Shown here piece by piece: positions 1-5,943 of a stretch of DNA of 7,281 bases. Position 1 is the first letter of the stretch, and every line of letters starts with the position of its first letter. A program made the translations under genes and the position numbers. The notes under the pieces were generated by a model. The model had not been told where the DNA came from, searched no databases, and saw only the letters and a list, made by a program, of their open reading frames with translations. This DNA comes from Oscillospiraceae bacterium (GTDB lineage Bacteria > Bacillota > Clostridia > Oscillospirales > Acutalibacteraceae): positions 1-7,281 of the forward strand of contig WRDE01000097.1 in the NCBI GenBank assembly GCA_009783605.1, in the 5' to 3' direction.

Positions 1-492
1 CTGACCGACAACTTCTTACGCAGCGTGGAATTCGGCGCCAATATCCACTTTACCCTCAGCAAAAAGGAAACCAGTGTGCTCAAGGAGGCCGAGTGGTCCC
101 AGTACGCCAACTATTTTTCGATTGATTTTGACACCTGGAAGAGCGACGTGCTGGATAACTATAAAAAATATAACGACCTGCACGCCGACCTGCAGAACCA
201 GCTGATCCAGGACCATATCCGGCTCCCCGGCAACGTCGCCGTGACCACGTATGAAGACGGGACGGCGGTCTTAGTCAACTATAACCGGGTGGAATATACC
301 GTCAAGGGCGTAAACGGAGACGTCATTGTCCCGCCGAAATCCTTTGTCACAGCCCCCTCCGGTTTCGCCCTGCCGCCTCCCGAGGTCAAACCCGATAAAC
401 CGGCCGATGAAGAACCCTCCGAAACCGAGACAGAAACTGAGACAGAGACAGAACCCGAAAACCAACCGGATCCCGGCGAAGACGGATCCTGA
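1..492 (+). CDS. C-terminal part of a DUF5696-like protein (5' end outside window)
   Basis: The reading frame is open from the first base, so the gene starts upstream; the GTG at 25 is internal. The 163 visible residues begin in an ordered region with aromatic and charged residues (VEFGANIHFTLS, then WSQYANYFSIDFDTWK). A segment of the form TTYEDGTAVLVNYNRVEYTV follows, then a short beta-rich end (VIVPPKSFVTAP). This pattern of a Thr-Tyr-Glu-Asp/Asn-Gly turn, VNYN, and a closing PKSFV strand resembles the C-terminus of DUF5696 proteins as I remember them; these often sit beside carbohydrate ABC permeases in Bacillota. The family's activity is not established. The last 40 or so residues are a Pro/Glu/Thr-rich acidic tail with an ET repeat. 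The stop lies 41 bp before the first permease, so the genes are probably co-transcribed. The family name is from memory, not a search. Confidence 0.6.
   Translation: MTDNFLRSVEFGANIHFTLSKKETSVLKEAEWSQYANYFSIDFDTWKSDVLDNYKKYNDLHADLQNQLIQDHIRLPGNVAVTTYEDGTAVLVNYNRVEYTVKGVNGDVIVPPKSFVTAPSGFALPPPEVKPDKPADEEPSETETETETETEPENQPDPGEDGS
421..456 (+). repeat. Short Glu-Thr codon repeat in acidic tail
   Basis: Twelve codons encode (Glu-Thr)x5-Glu-Pro, with alternating gaa/gag and acc/aca/act codons. The DNA is therefore only an imperfect hexanucleotide repeat (gagaca-like). It lies in a disordered, Pro-rich, negatively charged tail at the end of the DUF5696-like protein. The mixed synonymous codons suggest selection for composition rather than a very recent slippage event. 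Confidence 0.7.
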
Positions 493-533
493 CCGCCCCC
501 GCCGTAATTATAATAATGAATGAGGTATGAAAC

Positions 534-1493
534 ATGACAATCAAACCCAATACCTTGCAGACACTGTCCCGGCGGCGGCTGACCGGACTCCAGAAAAAGA
601 ATCTCTCTTACTGGCTCTTTCTGATCCCGTTTCTGATCGGGTTTTGCCTGCTTTTCTTCTGGATCTACTTTGATTCGCTGCATTTTTCTTTCAGCTATAT
701 CAAGACCACAGCCACCGGCTTCGACCAGAGCTGGAACGGGCTCGCAAACTACCGTTACGCTCTCCGGGAGGACGCGGAATTCTTTCCGATGATGATCAGC
801 TCGGTGTCCGGAATGCTGCTGCAGATCCCGATGGTCATCCTCTATTCGCTGTTTATCGCGGTGATCCTCAGCCAGAAGATGAAGGGCCGCACCGTTTTCC
901 GCGCCCTCTTCTTCATCCCGGTCATCCTCGCCACCGGCTTTATGGCCAAAGCGGATATGACCAACCTGGTAGGCGAGGGCATGTGGAACAGCATCGGCTC
1001 CGACTTCAACGAATCGGCCAGTATCGCCAACGGGCTGTTTACCTCGGAGGATATGGCCGAGCTGATGTTCCAGTTCTCCTTCAGCCCGATGCTGTCCCGG
1101 TACGTGATCGGCGCGGTCATCGGCATCTTCGATATCATCAATGTCTCCGGGGTCCAGATGTTGGTCTTCCTCGCCGGGCTGCAGTCGATATCCCCTTCCA
1201 TCTATGAATCGGCCGATATCGACGGCGCCACTACCTGGGAATCCTTCTGGCTGATCACCTTCCCGCTCATCAGCCCCATCATCTTAGTCAACGTGGTCTA
1301 TACCGTTATCGACTCACTGACCCGGCCGGACAACGCGGTGATGGTGTATATCCAGAGGATGTATTCCTCCGGTAAAAACTCGATGGGTAACGCGTCGGCA
1401 ATGGCCTGGCTCTATTTCGTCGCCATCGCCCTATGCGTTGGCGTGATCGTCCTCATTATCCGCGGTTACATCTACTATCAACAAAAAGACTGA
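534..1493 (+). CDS. Carbohydrate ABC transporter permease, MalF-like
   Basis: Encodes 319 residues, an inner-membrane channel subunit of a binding-protein-dependent sugar importer. Six hydrophobic segments are visible at about 26-48, 88-112, 122-139, 190-215, 245-262 and 290-312. The cytoplasmic EAA loop that docks the ATPase lies at about 224-248: YESADIDGA followed by FWLITFPLISP, with the conserved Asp-Gly-Ala and the Pro residues 10-20 positions later. The loop of about 45 residues between the third and fourth segments (about 140-185) is rather long. The ATG at 534 has GAGG at 522-525, 8 bases upstream. It is followed 17 bp later by the second permease, so the two are translated from one mRNA. 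The substrate cannot be read from the sequence, and neither a binding protein nor an ATPase is encoded in the window. Confidence 0.93.
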   Translation: MTIKPNTLQTLSRRRLTGLQKKNLSYWLFLIPFLIGFCLLFFWIYFDSLHFSFSYIKTTATGFDQSWNGLANYRYALREDAEFFPMMISSVSGMLLQIPMVILYSLFIAVILSQKMKGRTVFRALFFIPVILATGFMAKADMTNLVGEGMWNSIGSDFNESASIANGLFTSEDMAELMFQFSFSPMLSRYVIGAVIGIFDIINVSGVQMLVFLAGLQSISPSIYESADIDGATTWESFWLITFPLISPIILVNVVYTVIDSLTRPDNAVMVYIQRMYSSGKNSMGNASAMAWLYFVAIALCVGVIVLIIRGYIYYQQKD

Positions 1494-1494
1494 G

Positions 1495-1501
1495 AAGGAG
1501 G
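1495..1501 (+). promoter_or_regulatory. Ribosome binding site fixing the second permease start
   Basis: AAGGAGG begins one base after the TGA stop of the first permease and lies 9 bases before the ATG at 1511. It is a near-perfect Shine-Dalgarno. It argues for initiation at 1511 rather than at an in-frame codon upstream inside the first permease gene, and for translational coupling of the two permeases. Confidence 0.85.
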
Positions 1502-1510
1502 GAATACAGA

Positions 1511-2557
1511 ATGAAAGAAAACAATACCGCCGCCATTACCGCCGGTAACGCGTCCGCCGCGAACAGCCCTCCGCTCGACCGGAAGTTCAAAAAGAGTAAA
1601 ATCCCGTTCCGGGACCGGTTCACTAAAGGTAAACTCAAAACCTTCCTCGGCAAAGCCGTGGTCTATGCCCTGCTGATCGAGATCACCTTTATCATCATCT
1701 TCCCGCTGCTGACCAAGCTGTCGGCCTCGCTGATGAGTTATGAGGACATGTATGACCGGACGGTTATCTTCATCCCCCGCAACCCGACCTTAGAGAATAT
1801 CCGGATGGTACTGACCGAATCCTACTTCATGCCCTCTTTCCGGGACGGATTCCAGGCCAACGCGCTGCTCAACACCATCTGGGTCTCGCTGCTGGCCGCT
1901 TCACTCCAGACATTGGTCTGTTCGGTCACCGGCTACGGTCTGGCCAAGCTCCGTTCCAAGCTGGCGATGATCGTTTTCGGCGTGGTGGTGCTGAGTATCA
2001 TGATCCCGCCGCAGGTTGTCTTAGTGCCGCTCTATTTGAAATTCCGATTTATGAATATATTCGGTCTGGTCCAATTGCTGCGGGGAAAGCTCGGGTTGAT
2101 GAACACGCTCTGGCCAATCATCATCCTGTCGATCACCGGGTTCGGCTTCAAAAACGGCCTGTATATCTTCATTATGCGGCAGTTCTATAAGGGCGTGCCG
2201 GAGGAGATCGAGGAGGCCGCCGCCATCGACGGATACGGCACCATCGCCACCTATTTCCGGATCGTGCTGCCGATGGCCCGGCCGATGATGATCACCATCT
2301 TCATGTTCGCCTTCTCCTGGCAATGGACCGATACCTTCTATTCCACCATCTTTTTCTCGAACGAATTCCGGATGCTGGCCAACACCATCTTCCGCATGCA
2401 GTCGCTCTTCTCGGCCGGCGCGCTGACCAACTCCTATAACGCCACCATGCTGCTGCATACCGGCGTCATGTTAGCCATCGCGCCGCTGATCATCATCTAC
2501 ATCTTCGCCCAGCGCTGGATCGTAGCGGGAATCGAGCGGAGCGGACTCGTGGGGTAG
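1511..2557 (+). CDS. Carbohydrate ABC transporter permease, MalG-like
   Basis: Encodes 348 residues, the second membrane subunit pairing with the upstream MalF-like protein. A hydrophilic N-terminal stretch of about 45 residues precedes the first membrane segment (about 48-70). Further segments lie at about 118-140, 151-173, 199-222, 257-280 and 313-334. The EAA loop is a strong match at about 231-258: EEIEEAAAIDG, then FRIVLPMARP. The C-terminus (QRWIVAGIERSGLVG) follows the MalG-type ending, an Arg-aromatic-hydrophobic-Gly-Ile pattern closing with a terminal Gly. The frame is open upstream to 1433, but the ribosome binding site selects the ATG at 1511. It is the last gene of the + strand operon, since a hairpin terminator follows about 50 bp after the stop. 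The substrate is unknown. Such systems often borrow a shared MsmK/UgpC-type ATPase, which would fit its absence here. Confidence 0.94.
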   Translation: MKENNTAAITAGNASAANSPPLDRKFKKSKIPFRDRFTKGKLKTFLGKAVVYALLIEITFIIIFPLLTKLSASLMSYEDMYDRTVIFIPRNPTLENIRMVLTESYFMPSFRDGFQANALLNTIWVSLLAASLQTLVCSVTGYGLAKLRSKLAMIVFGVVVLSIMIPPQVVLVPLYLKFRFMNIFGLVQLLRGKLGLMNTLWPIIILSITGFGFKNGLYIFIMRQFYKGVPEEIEEAAAIDGYGTIATYFRIVLPMARPMMITIFMFAFSWQWTDTFYSTIFFSNEFRMLANTIFRMQSLFSAGALTNSYNATMLLHTGVMLAIAPLIIIYIFAQRWIVAGIERSGLVG

Positions 2558-2609
2558 TGCCCGAAGTTTCATCAAATCGGATTTGTTTATTTGGCGCTAC
2601 CCCTGCAAG

Positions 2610-2663
2610 AAATGCGGCCGGCATATAGCTGCTCCGCCTGTATACGGCGGCGGCCGCATTTTT
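2610..2663 (+). terminator. Rho-independent terminator of the permease operon
   Basis: A perfect 11-bp stem, AAATGCGGCCG (2610-2620) with CGGCCGCATTT (2651-2661), encloses a 30-nt loop. That loop can fold further, through CCGCC (2634-2638) with GGCGG (2646-2650) or alternatively GCATATA with TGTATAC. Five T residues follow at 2659-2663, partly within the stem. It lies about 50 bp beyond the MalG-like stop. The long structured loop is unusual for an intrinsic terminator, but the GC-rich stem and T run fit one acting on the + strand. Confidence 0.7.
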
Positions 2664-2745
2664 GCCCAATTTGATTTTTATCGGTTTATTCATGAGATCA
2701 TATTCGATTAAAAATTTCACCCTTCTAATTTCATCTGAAACAGGA

Positions 2746-2775
2746 ACCAGCCGGTCATTGAGTTGACCGGCTGGT
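2746..2775 (-). terminator. Hairpin downstream of hflX, probable terminator
   Basis: A perfect 12-bp inverted repeat, ACCAGCCGGTCA (2746-2757) and TGACCGGCTGGT (2764-2775), has a 6-nt loop and begins 12 bases past the hflX stop codon. In the hflX direction the stem is followed by only a weak T-containing tract (TCCTGTTTC), so efficiency may be modest. Position and stem strength support a terminator. The flanking sequence on the + strand is also mildly T-rich, so it could work in both directions between the convergent units. Confidence 0.6.
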
Positions 2776-2787
2776 GCTTGTTATTGT

Positions 2788-4188
2788 CTATTCTTCATCC
2801 TCAATCAAATCATGGATAGCCATATTTTTTCCCGTTTCCGAATCTTCTTTCACTTTTATTAAATGCTTTATATTATCGTCATTGTAAAATGGGTCGGCAA
2901 ATGATATATATTCATCTACCGCATTCAACATCCGCGCGCCCAATGTCACGGTCATTTCAATCCCGTCGGCGGTATACTGCTCTGCCTCCACCGCGCCTTC
3001 CTTGCGGCATTGTTCTGCCAGACCGCCTTTGGCGAAGGGGATCAGCAGGTTTACCCGTCTCCTGTCGGGCGGCAGCGCCGCCGTCACCGCTTCTAACAGT
3101 GCCGGCAGGCCCGCGCCGGTTTTGGCGCTGATCCGCAGGGTTCTGTTGTCTCCGGGCTGCCATTCGGTCAGGATATCGCATTTGTTATAGGCGACGATGG
3201 TCGGCTGGGTTGGCTGTTCAGATTTGTCCCCGCTTTTTTTCGCCGCTTCCTTGCGCAATTCCTTCAACAGCTCCTGAGTGACCTCCAAGTGCTCCTCCAC
3301 CTCCGGATTGGCAATATCAGCCAGAATCAGGATCAGATCCGCTTCCACCGCTTCTTCCAATGTCGAGCGGAACGCCTTGACTAACTGGTGAGGCAGCCGG
3401 CGCACGAAGCCGACGGTGTCGATCAGCAGCACCTCCCGGCCGTCCGGCAGCCGCAGCGCCCGGGCGGTGGGGTCCAGCGTGGCGAACAGCTTATCCTCGG
3501 CCAGCACCCCCGCTTCGGTCAGGGTATTCAGCAGGGTGGATTTGCCGGCGTTGGTATAGCCGACAATGGCCACCGTGGTGACCCCGTCTTTTTTACGCCG
3601 GATACGGCGGGTCTGCCGGTGCCGTTCCACTTCGGCCAGCTGACCTTTAATCCCGTCGATACGCCGGCGGATATGCCGGCGGTCGCTCTCCAATTTGGTC
3701 TCGCCCGGACCCCGGGTGCCGATGCCGCCGCCCAATCGGGAGAGCACTTTGCCCAATCCGGCCAGCCGCGGCAGCTGATATTGCAGCTGGGCCAGCTCCA
3801 CCTGCAGCCTTCCTTCAGCCGACCGCGCCCGGCCGGCGAAGATGTCGAGGATCAGCATCGTCCGGTCGATAACGGCGCAGGGCATCGCCTCTTCGATATT
3901 GCGCAGCTGGGTCGGCGACAGCTCCAGGTCAAATACCGCCAGATCCGCCTCCTGCGCCTCGCACATCTCGGCCAGCTCCTCCAGCCGGCCGCTGCCGAGA
4001 CAGGTGGCTCTGTCAGGCGATGAGCGCTTCTGTGCCAGCGTCGCGATCACCTCGCCGCCCGCGGTACGGGTCAGCTCGCCCAGCTCCTCTATCGAGCTGT
4101 CAGCGTCAAATTCGCCGGTATCCACCGACACAAGTATCACCCGCTCAGGGGTTCGTTCATCCGGATTGTTTTTTAATATTTCCGTCAT
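2788..4188 (-). CDS. hflX: GTPase HflX, ribosome-splitting/rescue factor
   Basis: Encodes 466 residues. HflX binds the 50S subunit and separates stalled or stressed 70S ribosomes, driven by GTP. The HflX N-domain spans about 15-130 (GGEVIATLAQKR, GSGRLEEL, VFDLELSPTQLRNIE). A linker carries the family signature SRLGGGIGTRGPGETKLE (150-167). The G domain has G1 GYTNAGKST (210-218), G2 region FATLDPT (235-241), G3 DTVGF (257-261), G4 NKCD (335-338) and G5 SAKTG (354-358). A charged insertion sits at about 311-329 before G4. After the usual C-terminal domain ends near 428, about 38 further charged residues remain, making it longer than the roughly 420-430 typical of the family. The ATG at 4188 has GGAGG at 4203-4199, 10 bases upstream. 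It is preceded by a leader with a small ORF and a terminator, suggesting attenuation control. Confidence 0.97.
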   Translation of the reverse strand: MTEILKNNPDERTPERVILVSVDTGEFDADSSIEELGELTRTAGGEVIATLAQKRSSPDRATCLGSGRLEELAEMCEAQEADLAVFDLELSPTQLRNIEEAMPCAVIDRTMLILDIFAGRARSAEGRLQVELAQLQYQLPRLAGLGKVLSRLGGGIGTRGPGETKLESDRRHIRRRIDGIKGQLAEVERHRQTRRIRRKKDGVTTVAIVGYTNAGKSTLLNTLTEAGVLAEDKLFATLDPTARALRLPDGREVLLIDTVGFVRRLPHQLVKAFRSTLEEAVEADLILILADIANPEVEEHLEVTQELLKELRKEAAKKSGDKSEQPTQPTIVAYNKCDILTEWQPGDNRTLRISAKTGAGLPALLEAVTAALPPDRRRVNLLIPFAKGGLAEQCRKEGAVEAEQYTADGIEMTVTLGARMLNAVDEYISFADPFYNDDNIKHLIKVKEDSETGKNMAIHDLIEDEE

Positions 4189-4251
4189 ACCTTAAAATCC
4201 TCCATTTTTCTACAAATAGTATTATGCCCAATCTTTATTGTGTTTTGTATA

Positions 4252-4282
4252 TAAATAAAACCGCAGGGTTTCTCCTGCGGTT
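4252..4282 (-). terminator. Intrinsic terminator between LRR gene and hflX; candidate attenuator
   Basis: On the - strand a 9-bp perfect stem, AACCGCAGG (4282-4274) with CCTGCGGTT (4267-4259) and loop AGAAAC, runs into a U-rich tail reading TTTTATTTATA. It stands about 70 nt before the hflX ATG, and about 25 nt after the stop of a 7-codon ORF. It can end transcripts from the upstream LRR-dockerin gene, and transcripts from the promoter at 4394-4422. Upstream GTTTCT (4290-4285) is complementary to the terminator loop AGAAAC (4273-4268) and offers a possible competing pairing. Confidence 0.8.
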
Positions 4283-4307
4283 AAAGAAACTCTGTTAAAA
4301 CGGCTAT

Positions 4308-4331
4308 TCAGATAAAATTACGGATGAACAT
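4308..4331 (-). CDS. Candidate 7-residue leader peptide MFIRNFI upstream of hflX
   Basis: ATG at 4331-4329 opens a frame of seven codons (Met-Phe-Ile-Arg-Asn-Phe-Ile) and ends with TGA at 4310-4308. AAAGGA lies 10 bases upstream, the same spacing as the hflX start. The stop falls about 25 nt before the terminator hairpin, within reach for a ribosome on this ORF to influence folding. The hydrophobic, Phe/Ile-rich peptide with one Arg is loosely reminiscent of macrolide-stalling leader peptides such as ErmCL, but no specific arrest motif is proven. A competing GTG frame (MCHVHP, starting at 4338) has poor spacing. An ORF this short can occur by chance, so support comes mainly from its position between promoter and terminator. 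Confidence 0.5.
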   Translation of the reverse strand: MFIRNFI

Positions 4332-4355
4332 GACACACGGTTCCTTTCTCGATTG

Positions 4356-4393
4356 GACAGCGGATTTGCCGGTAAGCCTTCAAATCCGCTGTC
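4356..4393. repeat. Perfect 13-bp inverted repeat at predicted transcription start
   Basis: GACAGCGGATTTG (4356-4368) and CAAATCCGCTGTC (4381-4393) are exact reverse complements separated by 12 bases. On the - strand the repeat begins directly after the -10 box, so the first few bases lie before or at the predicted start and only about 7-10 bp of the stem would be present in the RNA. It could be a 5' hairpin of the leader, or a DNA operator with two half-sites overlapping the start. No T tract follows on either strand, so it is not a terminator. Confidence 0.75.
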
Positions 4394-4422
4394 ATCATAC
4401 ACGTATCCGAGAGATTTGTCAA
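4394..4422 (-). promoter_or_regulatory. Sigma-70/SigA-type promoter upstream of hflX leader
   Basis: On the - strand TTGACA (4422-4417, 6 of 6 to consensus) is followed after exactly 17 bases by TATGAT (4399-4394, 5 of 6). The AT-rich sequence immediately upstream (AAAATTTATTTT) could act as an UP element. The -35 box lies just 3 bases past the stop codon of the LRR-dockerin gene, so the promoter occupies the start of the gap. It would direct transcription toward hflX, 199 bp from the predicted start to the hflX ATG. Confidence 0.8.
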
Positions 4423-4425
4423 GCG

Positions 4426-5943
4426 TCAAAATAAATTTTGAACCGGAAGCCTGTCGATTTTGCTAACCAACCGCTGCAGCATCAGCCGCGCGTCGGTAAT
4501 CGTTACGCCGTTTTTGCCGTCCACATTGGCGAGGGAGAGCTGGGTCGGGGTCAGGGTGATTTTGCCGACCAGATATTGCAGCACCATCCGGGCGTCGGAT
4601 ATGTCCAGCCCGTTTTGCCGGTCCACGTCGCCCCAGAGGAAATCGCCCGGAACCGGCAGGAACGGGATATCATTCTCCCAAAAGTATGTTTCCGCGTAGC
4701 TGCCCAGCTCGCCGGTTACAACAGGTATTATGAGCTCGTTCCAAAATAAATCCCAAAGCCAGTCATAAAACAAGTCATAACCGATATCTGTTACCGAAGG
4801 CGGTATATACAATGTTTTCAGATTCCTACAATACAAAAACGCGCGACTTTCAATGGATTGTACTTGATTGCTTAAAATAACTTCTTCCAAATGATCGCAG
4901 AAAGAAAAAGCATATGTTTTTATGGCAAGGACACTATCCGGGAGAATAATCACACGCAACTCACATCCCTCGAACGCGCTGATACCAATTACTTCTACAC
5001 CCTCCGGAGCCGTATATGTGTCCAGCGCTTTGCCGATAGGATATTGAATCAATATTTTTTCCCCGGCATCGAACAGGACTCCGTCAACAGCGGAATAAGC
5101 GGTATTGCCGGCATCCACTGTGAAAGCGGTCAATGACCGGCAAAACATGAACGCGTCATAACCAATTTCGGTTACGCTTGCCGGGATGGTAACATCAAGG
5201 AGATCGTAACAAAGGGAAAATGCCCGTTGGCCAATACGGACCAGTGCATCGGCAAAACGGATATCGGTCAGCGCCGAACATTCACTGAACGCCGACGAAC
5301 CGATATCTGTCACACTGTCCGGCAGCACCACGCTTTGCAACCAACCGCAGCCTAAAAAAGCACGCTCTCCGATATTGACGATACCGTCCGGCACGGTATA
5401 CGCTGTTTGGCTTTTCCCCGCCGGGTATTTCAACAATGTCGTCTTTTCTTTATTGAATAACACGCCGTCAATACTGGTGTAAACGGTATTTTTTTCACCC
5501 ACATGGATGTTTGTCAGACTATTGCACCAGTTAAACGCCCATTCACCGATAACCGATACCCGATCGGGTATTGTGATTTCGATCAGCGATTCACATTCGC
5601 TAAATGCCAGTATTTCGATCACCGCCAAACTGTCCGGCAGGGTAATGTTTTGTAATTTCGGACAATATAGAAACGCGCGGTCTTCTATTATCGACACGTC
5701 TTCCGGGATGGTGACGCTCCGTATCTTTTCAGATTTGTAAAACGCAAGCCTTCCAATAACCGTGATCCCCATGTCGCCCGGAATGACCACATCTATATCC
5801 TTGCCGTAATATCCCAGCAAAACCCCGTCTTCAACCCAAAAATCATCTTCCGGATTACCGGCCGAAACCTCAAAAACACCGGCGGACAAAAGCAACGAAA
5901 CCATTAGCACGGCACATAATACCATGTTCATGATTTTTTTCAT
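4426..5943 (-). CDS. Secreted BspA-like leucine-rich-repeat protein with C-terminal type I dockerin
   Basis: Encodes 505 residues from the ATG at 5943; AGGCGG lies 8 bases upstream, and a GTG three codons earlier is less well placed. Residues 1-28 form a signal peptide: Lys-Lys, a hydrophobic core, and a cleavage site after VSA. About ten BspA/LRR_5 repeats of the form VTIPDSVxxIGxxAFxxC run from about 60 to 390. They are interrupted by two DGVLF cassettes (about 148-182 and 277-311) with the pattern YxSxDGVLFxxxKxxLIxYPxGK. A spacer (411-432) leads to a dockerin at about 433-497 with two Ca-loop repeats: DVDRQNGLDISD (439-450) and the degenerate NVDGKNGVTITD (473-484). The protein is probably exported and held on a cohesin-bearing scaffold or surface partner; LRRs of this type mediate binding. 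Its ligand is unknown. It lies 65 bp after a paralogue on the same strand. Confidence 0.9.
   Translation of the reverse strand: MKKIMNMVLCAVLMVSLLLSAGVFEVSAGNPEDDFWVEDGVLLGYYGKDIDVVIPGDMGITVIGRLAFYKSEKIRSVTIPEDVSIIEDRAFLYCPKLQNITLPDSLAVIEILAFSECESLIEITIPDRVSVIGEWAFNWCNSLTNIHVGEKNTVYTSIDGVLFNKEKTTLLKYPAGKSQTAYTVPDGIVNIGERAFLGCGWLQSVVLPDSVTDIGSSAFSECSALTDIRFADALVRIGQRAFSLCYDLLDVTIPASVTEIGYDAFMFCRSLTAFTVDAGNTAYSAVDGVLFDAGEKILIQYPIGKALDTYTAPEGVEVIGISAFEGCELRVIILPDSVLAIKTYAFSFCDHLEEVILSNQVQSIESRAFLYCRNLKTLYIPPSVTDIGYDLFYDWLWDLFWNELIIPVVTGELGSYAETYFWENDIPFLPVPGDFLWGDVDRQNGLDISDARMVLQYLVGKITLTPTQLSLANVDGKNGVTITDARLMLQRLVSKIDRLPVQNLF
4466..4714 (-). repeat. Dockerin-encoding direct repeat, copy A
   Basis: This segment aligns without gaps to 6043-6291, with 12 mismatches that I counted in 249 positions (about 95% identity). 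An uninterrupted identical run of 89 bp covers 4538-4626. It encodes the spacer after GELGSYAETY plus the whole dockerin. Identity falls sharply on the LRR side and just beyond the dockerin end, marking a discrete shared module. Confidence 0.95.

Larger units (their letters stand above)
4252..4387 (-). ncRNA. Candidate hflX 5' leader RNA (attenuator) or short sRNA
   Basis: The promoter at 4394-4422 would start a transcript near 4387, a G seven bases after the -10 box. That transcript would run about 130 nt to the terminator at 4282-4252. It carries a 5' hairpin (GGATTTG with CAAATCC), then GAAAGGA and a 7-codon ORF, then the terminator. hflX begins about 70 nt further on with its own ribosome binding site, so read-through would produce hflX mRNA. 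This is the layout of a leader-peptide attenuator. The same sequence could instead make a stand-alone small RNA of about 130 nt. I do not recognise an Rfam riboswitch class in it. Confidence 0.5.

Noticed and set aside
279..683. 134-codon open frame on the - strand across the DUF5696-like 3' end and first permease
   Set aside because: It contains Ser-Val repeats that are the antisense of the Glu-Thr repeat and spans the intergenic gap; no start signal or family match.
1433..1510. Upstream in-frame extension of the second permease
   Set aside because: It overlaps the first permease gene and lacks a ribosome binding site; AAGGAGG at 1495-1501 selects the ATG at 1511.
3388..4023. 211-codon open frame on the + strand inside hflX
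   Set aside because: Antisense to a well-supported HflX coding frame; its composition (Gln/Arg/Pro/Gly-rich) is typical of a shadow frame and it has no recognisable domain.
4221..4251. Second hflX promoter (CATAAT at 4226-4221)
   Set aside because: Only a weak TATACA lies upstream, at a 19-bp spacing, so the evidence is too poor to call.
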